From positions 3,784,001 through 3,848,000 of the forward strand of contig JADJTD010000001.1 of the NCBI GenBank assembly GCA_016711345.1: a DNA stretch of 64,000 bases. The letters run 5' to 3'. This document shows, in pieces, positions 15,652 to 23,317 of the stretch. The notes below the pieces were generated by a model. The model had not been told where the DNA came from. It made no database searches and worked only from the letters and a program-made list of their open reading frames with translations. The stretch is from Chloracidobacterium sp. Its GTDB lineage: Bacteria; Acidobacteriota; Blastocatellia; Pyrinomonadales; Pyrinomonadaceae. The first letter of the stretch is position 1; the number at the start of each line of letters is the position of its first letter. The position numbers and the translations under genes are program-made.

Positions 15652-15702
15652 AATGACCAAAAGCCTTCCCCGATCACCCGCAGGAAAGCGAAACCAAATA
15701 CG
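15652..15702 (+). pseudogene. Isolated duplicate of the 3' end of the 14418 gene
   Basis: ATGACCAAAAGCCTTCCCCG and the 30 bases after it match 14832-14880 with about four substitutions and one inserted base over 50. The copy starts right after REP B copy 1 and runs straight into the 21-bp array. Only this short fragment of the gene is present, so it is a relic of duplication and deletion or a fragment carried with the repeats. Confidence 0.7.
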
Positions 15703-15710
15703 TTTTCACG

Positions 15711-15945
15711 CTAACAATCGCCTTTTTCAGGCTAACAATTGACTTTGTAAGGGTGACAATCGGCATTGTAAGGCTAACAATTGGCTTTGTTGGGCTGACA
15801 ATTGGCTTTGTAAGGCTAACAATTGGCTTTGTAAGTCTGACAATCGGCTTTGTAAGGCCGCCGATTGGCATCGTACCGCTGACAATTGCCATTGTAAGAC
15901 CGATAAACCACATTGTCGTCGTGACAAAGGGCATTATTTTCGTGA
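15711..15945. repeat. Perfectly phased 21-bp array, about eleven units
   Basis: The unit ACAATTGGCTTTGTAAGGCT recurs with CAAT (or a one-base variant) at 15715, 15736, 15757, 15778, 15799, 15820, 15841, 15862 and 15883, exactly 21 bases each time, then two worn units near 15904 and 15925. Because 21 is a multiple of three, both strands stay open and give heptad pseudo-peptides (LTIGFVR on +, LTKPIVS on -). No start context or signal supports translation. The TGGCTTT core and the period resemble the complement of the arrays at 403 and 40365. Confidence 0.85.
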
Positions 15946-16020
15946 AAACACGCTCTTGCGACTCGAAATTGACGTTTGGCGGCTAATTCTCTCGCATTGT
16001 AACGATGAAATTTGGTTTTA

Positions 16021-16216
16021 GTCTGCGGAGCAGACGGCATATTTGTAGCCCCATCTGTAGCGTAGCGGAACGTGGGGTTTCGCGTCACAAAATGATTAGA
16101 GCGGGTGAAACACACGGGCATACTATGTCGCATGCTTCGCACGCTCGTTGTTTTTTTCGGCGTTTTTCCACACGTTAGCACGTGTGGCTAAAATTATGCC
16201 GCCCGCTCCGCAGGCT
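16021..16216. repeat. Composite palindromic repeat block
   Basis: Several short hairpins in a row without any coding frame: GTCTGCGGAGCAGAC, ACCCCA-type pairing between GCCCCATCTG and CGTGGGGTTT, CCACACGT-TAGC-ACGTGTGG (16168-16187) and GCCCGCTCCGCAGGCT. This dense hairpin make-up is typical of REP clusters mobilised by RAYT transposases, but no transposase is in the window. It may also end transcription of the leftward gene at 16260. Confidence 0.5.
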
Positions 16217-16259
16217 GGATATTCTTCCCAATCGCCCTAACTTCCTTTAGATGTGAATT

Positions 16260-16514
16260 TTAATGTGGTCCCAACCAGCGGTTCCAATACTTGATGAATA
16301 GATCGAGGAAAAGACCTATAATCAACCATTGCAGCGTTCCACCGAGAATCGCCACAAACGTCGGGTCGCCATATTTTATATACCAATCATTTGCAATAAA
16401 GGTCAACGGCATTCCAAGAAATACAATGATATATGCAACCGGTCCAAGGAACGGCCCGAGAACGCTAAGAACAAAATAAAATAAAGGAAATAAATAGGTG
16501 AATCTAATTCGCAT
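16260..16514 (-). CDS. Small three-helix membrane protein downstream of ilvA
   Basis: 84 residues, mostly hydrophobic: segments at about 6-24, 26-42 and 55-75, the last followed by KYWNRWLGPH. The ATG at 16514 follows the ilvA stop by one base, so it is probably translated with ilvA. No family is recognised. Longer readings from upstream in-frame ATGs would overlap ilvA and add unrelated text. Confidence 0.65.
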   Translation of the reverse strand: MRIRFTYLFPLFYFVLSVLGPFLGPVAYIIVFLGMPLTFIANDWYIKYGDPTFVAILGGTLQWLIIGLFLDLFIKYWNRWLGPH

Positions 16515-16515
16515 G

Positions 16516-17748
16516 CTATTCCTCCCAGTCGCCATGGCCTTCGCGTTCGACTTGGTAGCCGGCGTCTTCGAGATGTTTTTGGACTTCTCGGCCGTGCTCA
16601 TTGTCGCGGACTTCGAGGAGCATCTCGATGCCGACGCGACCAAGCGGAGCCAGCCACATCGCACGGCGGTGAAAGACTTCGATCACGTTCGCCCGCATTT
16701 CGGCAACCGCCGCAAGCAGCGTCGCGAGCATTCCCGGACGATCAAGAACGAGCAGCTTGAGCATAATGTAGCGGCCTTGTCGAACTAAAACCTGTTCGAG
16801 CACACGCGCAAGCAGATTGGCGTCGATGTTGCCGCCGCAGAGCAGCGCACAAACCGTGTCATCCGGCTTGACCTTAACCTTACCGGCGAGCAACGCGGCA
16901 AGTCCGGCTCCGCCAGCGCCTTCCACGACGAGACGGTTGTTCTGCACGCAAAAGAATATAGCCCTCGCAATTTCCTCTTCGCTAACATCGACGACCTCAT
17001 CGACAAGCTTCTGAATGATCGGAAACGTCAGCTTGCCGGGACTTTTTACCGCAATGCCGTCCGCGATTGTCTGCCCCATCTCGGCCATAACAGGGTGGCC
17101 TGCCTTTAGCGAAGGATTGACCCACGACGCATTCTCAGCCTGAACTCCGATGATCCTTGCGTTAGGCCGCAGCTCTTTTATGGCCGTCGCAATGCCCGAG
17201 ATCAATCCGCCACCGCCTATCGGAACGACGACCGTTGTCACGTCCGGCAAAGCATCAACAATTCCAATACCAATAGTTCCCTGTCCGGCGATCACGAGTT
17301 CGTCGTCGAACGCGTGAACGTATGTGTAACCGTGTTTGGTTTGTAATTCCCGCGAATACGCCACGGCCTCGTCAAACGTTTCGCCATGCAGAACAACGTC
17401 ACCACCGAAATTCTTCGTCGCGATTATCTTAGTCAACGGCGCATTTACCGGCAAAACGATTGTGGACTTTATGTGATTTAGCGACGCGGCCATAGCGACG
17501 CCCTGCGCATGATTTCCCGCCGACGCAGCGATAACTCCGCGCTTCTTTTCATCATCGGTAAGCTGAGAGATTTTGTTATACGCCCCGCGGATCTTGAACG
17601 AACCGCTCTTCTGCAGATTTTCTGCTTTGAGAAAAGCGTTCGCGCCGATCTCGCGCGAAAGCCGCGCGTCAGCGATCATCGGCGTCGAAATCACAATGGG
17701 TTTTAGGCGTTCGCGAGCGGCTTGGATGTCGACGAGTGTGACTGTCAT
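16516..17748 (-). CDS. ilvA: Threonine ammonia-lyase (threonine dehydratase)
   Basis: 410 residues. PLP enzyme that deaminates threonine to 2-oxobutanoate, the first step to isoleucine. Lys52 in KSGSFKIRGAYNK binds PLP, SAGNHAQGVA and the glycine loop PIGGGGLISG hold its phosphate. A single C-terminal ACT-like domain (about 325-405, YIMLKLLVLDRPGMLATLLA) is the short type seen in TdcB/IlvA of many non-enteric bacteria. The ATG at 17748 is used; text upstream to 17814 comes from REP B copy 2. Biosynthetic or catabolic role cannot be told apart from sequence alone. Confidence 0.93.
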   Translation of the reverse strand: MTVTLVDIQAARERLKPIVISTPMIADARLSREIGANAFLKAENLQKSGSFKIRGAYNKISQLTDDEKKRGVIAASAGNHAQGVAMAASLNHIKSTIVLPVNAPLTKIIATKNFGGDVVLHGETFDEAVAYSRELQTKHGYTYVHAFDDELVIAGQGTIGIGIVDALPDVTTVVVPIGGGGLISGIATAIKELRPNARIIGVQAENASWVNPSLKAGHPVMAEMGQTIADGIAVKSPGKLTFPIIQKLVDEVVDVSEEEIARAIFFCVQNNRLVVEGAGGAGLAALLAGKVKVKPDDTVCALLCGGNIDANLLARVLEQVLVRQGRYIMLKLLVLDRPGMLATLLAAVAEMRANVIEVFHRRAMWLAPLGRVGIEMLLEVRDNEHGREVQKHLEDAGYQVEREGHGDWEE

Positions 17749-17773
17749 AGATGAGTGAATTATAGGAAACTGC

Positions 17774-17849
17774 GGCCAGAAACGCGAGTGTTGACGAGCG
17801 TGCATATTCCCCAAGGCACGCTCCTTTACAGTCGCGTTTCGGCCCGTAA
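17774..17849 (+). repeat. REP-like palindrome family B, copy 2
   Basis: GGCCAGAAACGCGAGTGTTG, then GACGAGCGTGC, a short loop and GCACGCTCCTTTACAGTCGC. It lies between the divergent ilvA and SPFH genes in the orientation opposite to copy 1, and so must lie within or beside the promoter region of both genes. Confidence 0.8.
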
Positions 17850-17886
17850 TGAGATATATTGGCAGTGATTACTTACGGAGGTTTGT

Positions 17887-18903
17887 ATGACAGAACTTTT
17901 CGGTGTCGGAGCAATTTTTCTTGCCTTTTTGGGCATAGCTTTACTTGTCGTTGCGTATAAAACAGTGAAGATCGTGCCGCAATCGAGCGTTCTTTTAATC
18001 GAACGCCTGGGCAGGTTTAATCGCATCGCCGCCAGCGGATTAAATATTATTTGGCCTTTTTTCGACGCACCGCGTGCGGTCTATTGGTCGGGCACTCGTC
18101 CCGGAACAGTCTTTATTGATCTACGCGAACAGTTCATTGATATGCCGCCGCAGCCTGTCATTACTCGCGACAATGTGACGATAAATGTCGATTCGGTGGT
18201 TTATTGGCAGATCACAGAACCGAGCAAGGCCGTTTATGAGGTTGCCGATCTTGTTGGTGCGATCGTGCAGCTTACGATCACCGGCATGCGTTCGGTTATG
18301 GGCGAAATGGACCTCGACCATACGCTCTCAAATCGTGACCAAATAAATGGAAAGCTACGATTGATCCTTGATGAGGCAACCGACAAATGGGGCGTAAAGG
18401 TAACGCGTGTCGATGTCAAAAACATCAATCCTCCAGAGGATGTCCGCATAACGATGGAAAAACAGATGACCGCAGAGCGAAATCGCCGAGCTCTGATCCT
18501 GCAAGCCGAAGGTGATAAGCAAGCCGCCATCACGCGTGCCGAAGGTGAAAAACAAGCGGCCGTAACACGTTCTGAGGGAAACAAGCAGTCAGCTATTCTC
18601 GACGCCGAGGGCGCTTCCCAAGCGCGACTTGTGAACGCTACGGCTGAGGCTCAGGCAATCGCCCAGATCGCAAGCGCGATCGGCGACCGCGGTCAGACCG
18701 CCCAGTATTTGATCACCTCGAGATACGTTGATTCGATGCGCGACATGGCACGGACGCAAAATTCAAAGGTTATCTTTATGCCTATGGAAACCAGCGGAGT
18801 TCTCGCCAGCGTCGGTGCATTCAAAGAGGTTTTCGCTGCAACGGGCGAGGTTCCCGAAGAGTTGCCAAAACCACCGCGTTCACCGCGAGAATTGGAGAAA
18901 TAA
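17887..18903 (+). CDS. SPFH/band 7 (stomatin-like) membrane protein
   Basis: 338 residues. One N-terminal membrane helix (about 6-26), then the band-7 domain (VPQSSVLLIERLGRFNRI, RDNVTINVDSVVYWQI, MTAERNRRALILQAEGDKQA). A repeated coiled segment with AEGDKQAAITR, AEGEKQAAVTR, SEGNKQSAILD spans about 205-245. Stomatin/QmcA proteins form large membrane rings and act in lipid-domain and protease quality control. ACGGAGGT precedes the ATG. The next gene, a membrane-anchored glutathione peroxidase, starts three bases after the stop, so the pair is likely one unit. A NfeD partner, common for this family, is not adjacent. Confidence 0.92.
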   Translation: MTELFGVGAIFLAFLGIALLVVAYKTVKIVPQSSVLLIERLGRFNRIAASGLNIIWPFFDAPRAVYWSGTRPGTVFIDLREQFIDMPPQPVITRDNVTINVDSVVYWQITEPSKAVYEVADLVGAIVQLTITGMRSVMGEMDLDHTLSNRDQINGKLRLILDEATDKWGVKVTRVDVKNINPPEDVRITMEKQMTAERNRRALILQAEGDKQAAITRAEGEKQAAVTRSEGNKQSAILDAEGASQARLVNATAEAQAIAQIASAIGDRGQTAQYLITSRYVDSMRDMARTQNSKVIFMPMETSGVLASVGAFKEVFAATGEVPEELPKPPRSPRELEK

Positions 18904-18906
18904 ATT

Positions 18907-19509
18907 ATGTTGAAGATAGGAATAGTAATATTGGCGTTGACCGCAGTTGCGGTCGCAAGCGTTGTATACAAATACGGGATGATACTCAATCCGTCACCTG
19001 TGACCGCGACATTCGAGAAATCAATTTACGATTTCAAGATGAAGAATATCGACGGTCAGGAAGTTAAACTCAACACCTACAAAGGCAAGGTTATAATGAT
19101 CGTCAACACGGCCAGCAAATGCGGTTACACGCCGCAGTACGAAGGTCTGCAAGGACTCTATGATAAGTACAAGGACAAAGGCATGGTGGTTTTAGGCTTT
19201 CCGGCAAACAACTTTATGGGACAGGAACCCGGAACTGAGGCTGAGATAAAAGAATTCTGCACTCTAAAGTACAAGGTAACATTCCCGATGTTCGCTAAGA
19301 TCTCCGTCAAGGGCGAAGACCAGCATCCGCTGTATAACTTCTTAACCAACAAGGCGACAAACCCCGAATTCAGCGGCGATGTATCATGGAACTTTAATAA
19401 ATTTCTCGTCGATCGCAGCGGTAAGGTTGTCGCGCGGTTCGGTTCAAAGGACAAGCCCGATAGCGAGGCAGTCACTGCAGCTATTGAAAAATATCTAGCC
19501 GCGAAATGA
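18907..19509 (+). CDS. Membrane-anchored glutathione peroxidase family protein
   Basis: 200 residues. The N-terminal hydrophobic segment (LKIGIVILALTAVAVASVVY) serves as anchor or signal, then a thioredoxin fold with peroxidatic Cys72 in NTASKCGYTPQYEGLQ, Gln in GFPANNFMGQEPG and Trp-Asn in SWNFNKFLVD, which complete the GPx catalytic tetrad. It reduces hydroperoxides, with thioredoxin the likelier donor as in other bacterial GPx. Placement on the periplasmic side next to a band-7 protein suggests membrane lipid peroxide defence (inference). Confidence 0.92.
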   Translation: MLKIGIVILALTAVAVASVVYKYGMILNPSPVTATFEKSIYDFKMKNIDGQEVKLNTYKGKVIMIVNTASKCGYTPQYEGLQGLYDKYKDKGMVVLGFPANNFMGQEPGTEAEIKEFCTLKYKVTFPMFAKISVKGEDQHPLYNFLTNKATNPEFSGDVSWNFNKFLVDRSGKVVARFGSKDKPDSEAVTAAIEKYLAAK

Positions 19510-19574
19510 GGTTTCTGAGTTGATTTTTATCCACGGATATCGCCGTCAGGGGCATTCGTGGATATTTTATTGTT

Positions 19575-20681
19575 ATGAAGGTTGTAAAGATAGTTTTTGT
19601 GCTTTTGATAGTTGCGGTGCTGGCCGGCGCAGGATTTTCGTATTGGATTTTCAGCGCCGTCAAAGCGCCGCAAGAACACAGCAAAGCAGATCAGTTCATC
19701 GTTATTGAAAAAGGCTCGACTCCGAAACAGATCATCGCAAAACTTTCTGGCGAAGGCGTTATAGCAAACTATACTGCCACGCTAATTTACTTGCGACTGT
19801 TTGGAGACACGTCCAATTTGCAGGCCGGCGAATATCAATTCCCTTCGCCGATCACGCCGCTGCAAGTTTTCAAGGAACTCGAGAAAGGTGAAACACAGAC
19901 GACCAAGCTGACTATTCCCGAAGGGTTTACTCGCTTTGATATTGCAAAACGCATCGCCGAGAAATTCCCTAATGCATTTCTTAATGTAGAGACAATAGGA
20001 GAAACGGTCGAAGGTCGCAGGACGCGAGTTGTACTTGAGATGATGAACGACACATCACTTATTAAGGACATTGCCCCTCAGGCCACGAGTCTCGAGGGCT
20101 ATATCTATCCAAGTACCTACAGCCTATCTAGAGATGCAGACCTAGCGCAAATCATCAAAGTTATGGTCGAACAGTTCAAGAAAACTTGGAAGCCGGAATG
20201 GACAGCGCTCGCACAATCAGCCGGCCACACGCCGCATGAGATCGTCACAATTGCATCGCTGATCGAGACCGAAACTGGTGTAGAGAGCGAACGGCCAATC
20301 GTTGCCGGCGTTATCAACAACCGACTGTCGAAAAATATGCCGCTTGGTATCGACCAGACCAATGTTTACATTGCAAAAATGATGGGCCGTTGGGACGGCA
20401 CGATACATCGCAGTGACCTCGATGTCGATTCGCCTTACAACACACGAATAAAAGTTGGACTTCCGCCCGGCCCGATCTCATCTGTATCGGAAAGTTCTAT
20501 AAGAGCCGCGCTGTTTCCTGATCGGAACGATTATATATTCTACGTCCGAGATGTAGATCGCAACGACGGCTCGCATTGGTTTTATGCTTCCGCGGCAGAA
20601 TTTGAGAAGGGTAAGGCAAGGTATCAGCAGTGGCTCGAAAAGGAACGACAGGAAAAACGCGCAGAGCAAAACAACCAATGA
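19575..20681 (+). CDS. mltG: Endolytic murein transglycosylase MltG
   Basis: 368 residues. One N-terminal helix (about 5-27), a LysM-like part (FIVIEKGSTPKQIIAKL), then the YceG domain with TIASLIETETG, where Glu231 is the expected catalytic acid, and SPYNTRIKVGLPPGPISSVS. It cuts nascent glycan strands and sets their length near synthases. It overlaps the next gene by four bases (ATGA). The C-terminal tail is charged (EKERQEKRAEQNNQ). Confidence 0.94.
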   Translation: MKVVKIVFVLLIVAVLAGAGFSYWIFSAVKAPQEHSKADQFIVIEKGSTPKQIIAKLSGEGVIANYTATLIYLRLFGDTSNLQAGEYQFPSPITPLQVFKELEKGETQTTKLTIPEGFTRFDIAKRIAEKFPNAFLNVETIGETVEGRRTRVVLEMMNDTSLIKDIAPQATSLEGYIYPSTYSLSRDADLAQIIKVMVEQFKKTWKPEWTALAQSAGHTPHEIVTIASLIETETGVESERPIVAGVINNRLSKNMPLGIDQTNVYIAKMMGRWDGTIHRSDLDVDSPYNTRIKVGLPPGPISSVSESSIRAALFPDRNDYIFYVRDVDRNDGSHWFYASAAEFEKGKARYQQWLEKERQEKRAEQNNQ

Positions 20682-21553
20682 TCAAACTCCTCGCCCTCGA
20701 CCTCGATGGAACAACACTTGATTCCAATGGCCAGCTCTCAGACGCAAACCGCGTCGCTATACGAGCTGCAGAGGAGCGCGGCGTTCTTGTAACGATCGCA
20801 ACTGGCAGACGCTTTCGCGATGCGCGGCCTGTTGGGTTGGAGTTGGAGTTGAACGCCCCGCTGATCACTCATAATGGTGCGTTGTTAAAATATGCCCAGT
20901 CGGAGGAGGTGGTTTCCTGTTCGCCCCTCCCGACCGAAACGAGTCTTGAAATTGTTCGCGTAGGAAAAGACTATGGCGGTGACGCCCTGGTCAGCACCGA
21001 TCCGTGCGGATACGGTACGCTGCTATATGACCGCGTTTCGGAAGACAATCTCCCGTTGAGGAAATATCTTCGTTGGTCGGAGAATTTACACGGCGGCGCG
21101 CCGGGCCGCGAGGGCGTAGCTCACGTGCCCAACCTTGAAGCCATTCTTCACGAACACGAGATCGTTCACATCTCCTTTTCCGGAAGTTGCGATGCCATGA
21201 GCGCGATGATATCAGTGCTTGGCCGTGAATTGGGTAATTCGGTCACGATCCTGCCGACGATCTATCCACGTCTTGATTTTACGCTGATAGATATTCTTCC
21301 TGCTGACGCTTCGAAAGGACACGGCGTCGCAATGCTGGCTGAACTGAATAACCTGTTGCCTGAAAACGTGATGACAATAGGCGACAACTTCAATGACCTT
21401 GAAATGCTCGAGTACGCTGGAACCGCCGTCGTAATGGGAAACTCCGACACCAAGTTGCTTGAACGCGAGGAATTTTATACAACTTTAAGTAATGACGAGA
21501 GCGGCGTTGCCGCTGCTATAGAACGTTTTATCTTAAATCAGGAGAATATTTAG
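20678..21553 (+). CDS. Cof-type HAD-superfamily hydrolase
   Basis: 291 residues. DLDGTTLDSNG (Asp8 nucleophile, Asp10), TIATGRRFRDARP (motif II Thr), a C2B cap of about 110 residues, Lys in ADASKGHGVAML and MTIGDNFNDLEMLEYAG (motif IV). This is the usual Cof/YbiV sugar-phosphate phosphatase layout; the substrate cannot be predicted. The ATG overlaps the mltG stop, and the stop overlaps the next gene by one base. Confidence 0.92.
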   Translation: MIKLLALDLDGTTLDSNGQLSDANRVAIRAAEERGVLVTIATGRRFRDARPVGLELELNAPLITHNGALLKYAQSEEVVSCSPLPTETSLEIVRVGKDYGGDALVSTDPCGYGTLLYDRVSEDNLPLRKYLRWSENLHGGAPGREGVAHVPNLEAILHEHEIVHISFSGSCDAMSAMISVLGRELGNSVTILPTIYPRLDFTLIDILPADASKGHGVAMLAELNNLLPENVMTIGDNFNDLEMLEYAGTAVVMGNSDTKLLEREEFYTTLSNDESGVAAAIERFILNQENI

Positions 21554-22041
21554 TGGGAAACAGAACTGCAGTTTTAGAAACAAATAAGGGCACTATCAAA
21601 TTTGAGCTTCTGGAAGAAGACGCTCCGAAAACAACCGAGAACTTTCGCCTTCTCGCAGACAAGAATTATTACGATGGCGTTATTTTTCATCGTGTAATAC
21701 CAAACTTTATGATCCAGGGCGGCGATCCACTTGGTGAAGGTTATGGCGGTGAATCGGCTTGGGGCGGCAAGTTTGACGACGAGATCGACCGTGGATCTGA
21801 TCTCTACGCCGGTATATATGACAAAGGCACTGTTGCGATGGCGAACTCAGGGCCAAACACGAACGGCTCGCAGTTTTTCATCATGCACATCGATTATCCG
21901 CTGCCGCCGAGCTATACCAAATTCGGCAAGTTGATCGAAGGGCAAGATGTGGTCGATGCGATAGCGATGGTTGATCGAAACAGCAATGACAAGCCGCACG
22001 ATCCGGTCGTAATGAACCGCGTGTATATTGAAGAAGCATAA
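21553..22041 (+). CDS. Cytoplasmic cyclophilin-type peptidyl-prolyl isomerase
   Basis: 162 residues with a GTG start at 21553 that shares its G with the previous stop. FHRVIPNFMIQGGDPLGEG, GTVAMANSGPNTNGSQFFI and FGKLIEGQDVVDAI are the cyclophilin core; Arg of FHRV, Phe and Gln of SQFFI are the active-site residues. No signal peptide, so cytoplasmic, in contrast to the lipoprotein paralogue two genes on. The stop TAA overlaps the dtd ATG (TAATG). Confidence 0.94.
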   Translation: MGNRTAVLETNKGTIKFELLEEDAPKTTENFRLLADKNYYDGVIFHRVIPNFMIQGGDPLGEGYGGESAWGGKFDDEIDRGSDLYAGIYDKGTVAMANSGPNTNGSQFFIMHIDYPLPPSYTKFGKLIEGQDVVDAIAMVDRNSNDKPHDPVVMNRVYIEEA

Positions 22042-22490
22042 TGCGCGCCGTCATCCAACGCGTGACGAAGGCAATGGTAACTGTCGATAACTGTGTTTTG
22101 GGCGAGATCGGTCAAGGGGTGCTAGTCTTGCTCGGTGTCACACATCTGGATGACAATAAGGATGCCGACTATATTGTTGATAAAATAGTTAACTTGCGGA
22201 TCTTTAACGACGTAGAAGGCAAAATGAACCTTTCTCTCGCCGACATAGGCGGTGAATTGCTCGTTGTTTCGCAATTTACGCTTTTCGGCGATACGCGTCG
22301 AGGCCGAAGGCCATCATTTATAGAAGCAGCTTCAGGAGAAACTGCTCTACGATGGTATAACTATTTCGTAACCAAGTCTCGAGAATCGGTGAAAAAGGTT
22401 GCAACCGGTGAATTTGGCGCGATGATGAATGTTGAACTGGTTAATGATGGACCGGTGACTATAATTCTGGACAGTAAAAACTCAATTTGA
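22041..22490 (+). CDS. dtd: D-aminoacyl-tRNA deacylase
   Basis: 149 residues, exact family length. MRAVIQRVTKAMVTVD, GELLVVSQFTLFGDTRRG (active-site SQFT) and MNVELVNDGPVTIILDS (the cross-subunit GPVT, family Gly-cisPro) are all intact. It removes D-amino acids and glycine from mischarged tRNAs. Translationally coupled with the cyclophilin before it. Confidence 0.96.
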   Translation: MRAVIQRVTKAMVTVDNCVLGEIGQGVLVLLGVTHLDDNKDADYIVDKIVNLRIFNDVEGKMNLSLADIGGELLVVSQFTLFGDTRRGRRPSFIEAASGETALRWYNYFVTKSRESVKKVATGEFGAMMNVELVNDGPVTIILDSKNSI

Positions 22491-22503
22491 TAAATATTAC
22501 ATT

Positions 22504-23109
22504 ATGAAAAAACTCGCTTATCCATTGTTTCTTTTGGTGCTCATATTCATAATTTCTTGCGGTGAGAATAAACCTGCTAATGCAACCAAGGCGAACTCAA
22601 ATAAACCTGACGTAAAAACGGGTGTCGCTCCGGTCGCCGACAATGAGGTTGCGATAATTGAGATGGACAATCCGGCTTACGGAAAAATGAAAATGGAGCT
22701 TTATTCCAACATTGCTCCCAAAATGGTCGAACGTTTCAAGGAGCTTGCTAAAGAAGGCTTTTATAACGGCACTACCTTTCACCGCATCAGCGGGATCGTA
22801 ATTCAGGGCGGCGATCCGAAAGGTGATGGAACAGGCGGCTCATCTAAACCGAATGTTCCCGCAGAGTTTTCAGATGTGCCATTTGAAAAGGGCATTGTCG
22901 GTGCTGCCAGAACAAACGATCCGAACACGGCAAACTGTCAATTTTACATAACCATGCAGCGTTATCCCGGATGGGATAAAAACTACACTGTTTTCGGCAA
23001 AATTATCGAAGGAATGAATAATGCTGACACGATCGTGGGTGTTCCAAAGAACGGTGAACGGCCGTTAGATCCGGTCAAGATAAAGAGCATTACCATCCAA
23101 CCTAAATAG
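22504..23109 (+). CDS. Lipoprotein cyclophilin-type peptidyl-prolyl isomerase
   Basis: 201 residues. Signal peptide ending in FIISC-GENK is a lipobox, so the protein is anchored to a membrane after export. A short Asn/Lys linker leads to the cyclophilin domain (FHRISGIVIQGGDPKGDGTG, ARTNDPNTANCQFYITMQRY, FGKIIEGMNNAD). It probably helps folding of envelope proteins. It follows dtd by 13 bases and ends the operon before tRNA-Arg. Confidence 0.94.
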   Translation: MKKLAYPLFLLVLIFIISCGENKPANATKANSNKPDVKTGVAPVADNEVAIIEMDNPAYGKMKMELYSNIAPKMVERFKELAKEGFYNGTTFHRISGIVIQGGDPKGDGTGGSSKPNVPAEFSDVPFEKGIVGAARTNDPNTANCQFYITMQRYPGWDKNYTVFGKIIEGMNNADTIVGVPKNGERPLDPVKIKSITIQPK

Positions 23110-23119
23110 ATCGCCTAGC

Positions 23120-23195
23120 GCTCGCGTAGCTCAGTGGATAGAGTGCTTCCCTCCGAAGGAAGAAGTCGCAGGTTCAAATCCCGCCGCGAGTACCA
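23120..23195 (+). tRNA. tRNA-Arg (anticodon CCG)
   Basis: Acceptor GCTCGCG (23120-23126) with CGCGAGT (23185-23191, with one G-T pair), discriminator A, CCA encoded. D-arm GCTCAGTGGATAGAGT, anticodon arm CTTCC-CTCCGAA-GGAAG giving CCG, T-arm GCAGG-TTCAAAT-CCCGC with one A-C mismatch. Confidence 0.93.
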
Positions 23196-23210
23196 GTTTT
23201 ATTCTTGTAA

Positions 23211-23238
23211 GGGCATTGCTTTCAATGCTCTTTTTTTG
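23211..23238 (+). terminator. Terminator after tRNA-Arg
   Basis: GGGCATTG-CTTT-CAATGCTC followed by seven T, ending the mltG-to-tRNA-Arg transcript ahead of the subtilisin gene. Confidence 0.85.
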
Positions 23239-23317
23239 TATTTGAACAGACTTAAACCTTGAATAAATACGATTTCAGCGTTATCATAACGGCAGTCCGA
23301 CCTTGAAATACAATCTT

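Noticed and set aside
15753..15986. Possible small protein of LTIGFVR heptads
   Set aside because: It is the 21-bp array translated; the other strand is equally open and no ribosome-binding site or signal is seen.
16021..16216. Insertion sequence remnant
   Set aside because: No transposase fragment and no paired terminal repeats with target duplication; short internal hairpins fit a REP-type block better.
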